Of a stretch of DNA of 6,478 nt, positions 5,507 through 6,478 are shown one piece after another. Each line of letters starts with the position of its first letter. The first letter of the stretch is position 1. The position numbers and the translations under genes are program-made. Source of the DNA: Actinomycetes bacterium (lineage in GTDB: Bacteria; Actinomycetota; Actinomycetes; Streptosporangiales; Streptosporangiaceae); the NCBI GenBank assembly GCA_025964635.1, contig JAOPYP010000746.1:1-6478 (forward strand), given 5' to 3'. The notes under the pieces were generated by a model. That model saw only the letters and a list, made by a program, of their open reading frames with translations. It had not been told where the DNA came from and ran no database searches.

Positions 5507-6280
5507 CTAGTGGTCGACTTCCTCGGGAAGCTCGTACCAGCGGACCCGGTCGCCGACGTTCGCCCGGAGCTTCCACTTGACCCCCTTCGGGGTCGCCTCC
5601 GCAACGTCCAGCAACTGCCGCGCCTGCCCGAGCGGGTCGTAGCGCGGCGCAGGCGGGGCCAGCCCGGGGTTCTCGGCCAGCAGCGCGGGCAGCTTGGCCA
5701 GGTTCCCGGTCACCGTCCGCCACCAGCCCCAATCCGCGGCGAGGACCTTGGCGAACCGGCCCGTGTCGATCGCCGGCGGGGCGCCCTCACCGACTGGGAG
5801 CCCGGCCAGCAGGTGGACGGTGTCCCGCGCATCCTTCTCGTTCAGCTCCACGATCTGCAGCTTGGACAGCAGCACGTCCACGGAGTCGACGGTGAAGGGC
5901 AGCCGCCCGAACGACGGCCGGAAGTCCAGCGTGTGGCACATGGTCAGCCGGTCCACCATGACGTCGACAGGCCGGCCGGAGGGGGCGTTGAAGTACATCT
6001 GCCGGTCCCCGTTGAGATTGTTGAACCGGCGGTCCGGGACGCAGCCCTGGTCGGCGAGCCAGGTGGCCACCTCCTTGCGGCCCTTGGCCAGGCAGGCGAA
6101 GTCCATGTCCTGGCCGCGGCGCAGCCGCGGCGGGAAATCCGGGCAGAGCACCCGGACGGCCAGGCCGCCCAGGAGCTTCAGGCCCAGGCCGGCCTCGGCG
6201 GCGGCCTGGGCCAGGCCCAGGGCCTCAGGCAGCGGATCGTGCACGGATCCGACGGTTGGCTCGTGTTCGGGATCGGCCAT
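5507..6280 (-). CDS. AbiEii/MNT-like nucleotidyltransferase-fold protein, function unknown
   Basis: A 257-aa soluble protein. The nucleotidyltransferase core is visible: KLLGG (35-39) with the paired glycines, D58-M-D60 as the metal-binding D-x-D, and D106 in PVDVMVD as likely third acidic residue. Next come LLSKLQ (137-142) and NEKDARDTVHLL (147-158), resembling the Lys and R-x-x-D helices after the catalytic domain of AbiEii/AbiGii-type enzymes. Residues ~160-257 form an extra C-terminal region ending in WKLRANVGDRVRWYELPEE (236-254), a pattern I believe recurs in actinobacterial relatives. Proteins of this fold transfer NMP to nucleotides, tRNA or protein; some are toxins, many have no assigned role. 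No antitoxin-like gene is visible next to it. The chosen ATG (6280) has only a weak AGG 7 nt upstream; an earlier in-frame start (6460) would add a 60-residue Arg/Pro-rich tail unlike the domain. The next gene leftwards has its own promoter, so a link to the permease cluster is doubtful. Confidence 0.75.
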   Translation of the reverse strand: MADPEHEPTVGSVHDPLPEALGLAQAAAEAGLGLKLLGGLAVRVLCPDFPPRLRRGQDMDFACLAKGRKEVATWLADQGCVPDRRFNNLNGDRQMYFNAPSGRPVDVMVDRLTMCHTLDFRPSFGRLPFTVDSVDVLLSKLQIVELNEKDARDTVHLLAGLPVGEGAPPAIDTGRFAKVLAADWGWWRTVTGNLAKLPALLAENPGLAPPAPRYDPLGQARQLLDVAEATPKGVKWKLRANVGDRVRWYELPEEVDH

Positions 6281-6353
6281 GCCCGGGCCTGCTCTCGTCC
6301 CTCGGGGGCGCACCGCCGGGAAATAACGGGCCGCCCAGCGCAATATCGGTAAA

Positions 6354-6367
6354 ACTCGAGAGCGAGT
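6354..6367. promoter_or_regulatory. Inverted repeat ACTCG-N4-CGAGT upstream of the nucleotidyltransferase
   Basis: A perfect 5-bp inverted repeat with a 4-bp centre lies 73 bp before the nucleotidyltransferase start, between it and the divergent promoter candidate. It partly overlaps CATACT (6370-6365, minus), a possible -10 with no convincing -35. It could be an operator. The rest of 6281-6393 shows no clear promoter for the nucleotidyltransferase. Confidence 0.25.
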
Positions 6368-6393
6368 ATGCCACGGGCCACCCGGGACCGCAG

Positions 6394-6423
6394 TTGACGC
6401 AGAACGGGCAGATTGGTCATTCT
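6394..6423 (+). promoter_or_regulatory. Candidate divergent promoter, leaderless type
   Basis: TTGACG (6394-6399) is separated by 18 bp from CATTCT (6418-6423). The expected start of transcription, 6-7 nt after the -10, falls on the G of the GTG at 6430, the geometry of actinobacterial leaderless genes. The -35 matches five of six consensus bases; the -10 is weaker, its first base being C instead of T. Confidence 0.4.
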
Positions 6424-6462
6424 GGTTGCGTGAGCGAGAGCCTGGTTGCGGCCGGCGCAACC
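6424..6462. repeat. Three GGTTGCG repeats (two direct, one inverted), candidate operator
   Basis: GGTTGCG occurs at 6424-6430 and 6444-6450, exactly 20 bp apart, with the match extending two bases leftwards (CTGGTTGCG). The inverted copy CGCAACC lies at 6456-6462, forming a perfect 7-bp inverted repeat with a 5-bp centre. The cluster straddles the predicted start point of the divergent promoter, as an operator would. It could also form an RNA hairpin early in the divergent transcript. Confidence 0.4.
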
Positions 6463-6478
6463 TACCGGTCAGCCGAGC
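6430..6478 (+). CDS. Possible divergent gene, N-terminal fragment, function unknown
   Basis: From the GTG at 6430 the frame stays open to the window edge, encoding (M)SESLVAAGATYRSAE. No Shine-Dalgarno sequence precedes it, but a -35/-10 pair is placed so that transcription would begin at the GTG itself, so leaderless translation is the reading. It would be divergent from the nucleotidyltransferase, with 149 bp between starts. Sixteen codons are too few to identify a family, and an open frame of that length is not strong evidence alone. Confidence 0.35.
   Translation, partial: MSESLVAAGATYRSAE

Noticed and set aside
5474..6352. Long plus-strand frame opposite the nucleotidyltransferase
   Set aside because: Composition is typical of an antisense shadow in high-GC DNA, and the minus strand encodes ordered nucleotidyltransferase motifs.
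6281..6460. 60-residue N-terminal extension of the nucleotidyltransferase
   Set aside because: Arg/Pro-rich, not domain-like, and it would run through the region holding the divergent promoter and repeats.

Overview
The window is high-GC DNA with dense coding. Genes have GC-rich third codon positions, and the recognisable promoters are of the actinobacterial type (TTGACG-N18-TAGACG). This suggests an actinomycete or a related high-GC Gram-positive. No rRNA, tRNA, CRISPR array, insertion sequence or phage gene is visible.

Four complete genes all lie on the minus strand. In transcription order, from right to left, they are: (1) an orphan AbiEii/MNT-like nucleotidyltransferase of 257 aa (5507-6280); (2) a calcineurin-like metallophosphoesterase of 312 aa (4419-5357) with its own well-formed promoter at 5434-5463; (3) a 542-aa, 12-TM APC-superfamily permease (2712-4340); (4) an 844-aa two-domain flavoenzyme of the dimethylglycine/sarcosine dehydrogenase family (47-2581), with an N-terminal DAO/FAD domain and C-terminal GcvT domains. 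A fifth minus-strand gene begins 6 bp after the flavoenzyme and runs off the left edge. Its first 13 codons read like the N-terminus of electron transfer flavoprotein beta subunit (EtfB).

The coherent reading is a catabolic unit. The permease would import a small amine or amino acid, probably N-methylated. The flavoenzyme would oxidise it and pass the one-carbon unit to tetrahydrofolate. ETF, encoded immediately downstream, would carry the electrons to the respiratory chain. The substrate is not decided by the sequence. The phosphoesterase is the first gene after a good promoter and is followed by the permease after 77 bp, so it may be cotranscribed, but its role in the pathway is unexplained. 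The nucleotidyltransferase looks like a separate unit.

Non-coding DNA is short (6, 130, 78, 149 and 149 bp) but structured. There are two tandem GC hairpins between the permease and flavoenzyme genes. Two GCAACG repeats exactly 20 bp apart overlap the -10 of the phosphoesterase promoter. At the right edge there is a candidate divergent leaderless promoter with three GGTTGCG-type repeats, two of them also 20 bp apart, around a GTG start whose reading frame stays open to the end of the window. Nothing here is a clear new defence or mobile system. The points most worth checking are the ETF-coupled flavoenzyme with its unassigned phosphoesterase and permease partners, and the two possibly related 20-bp-spaced repeat pairs.
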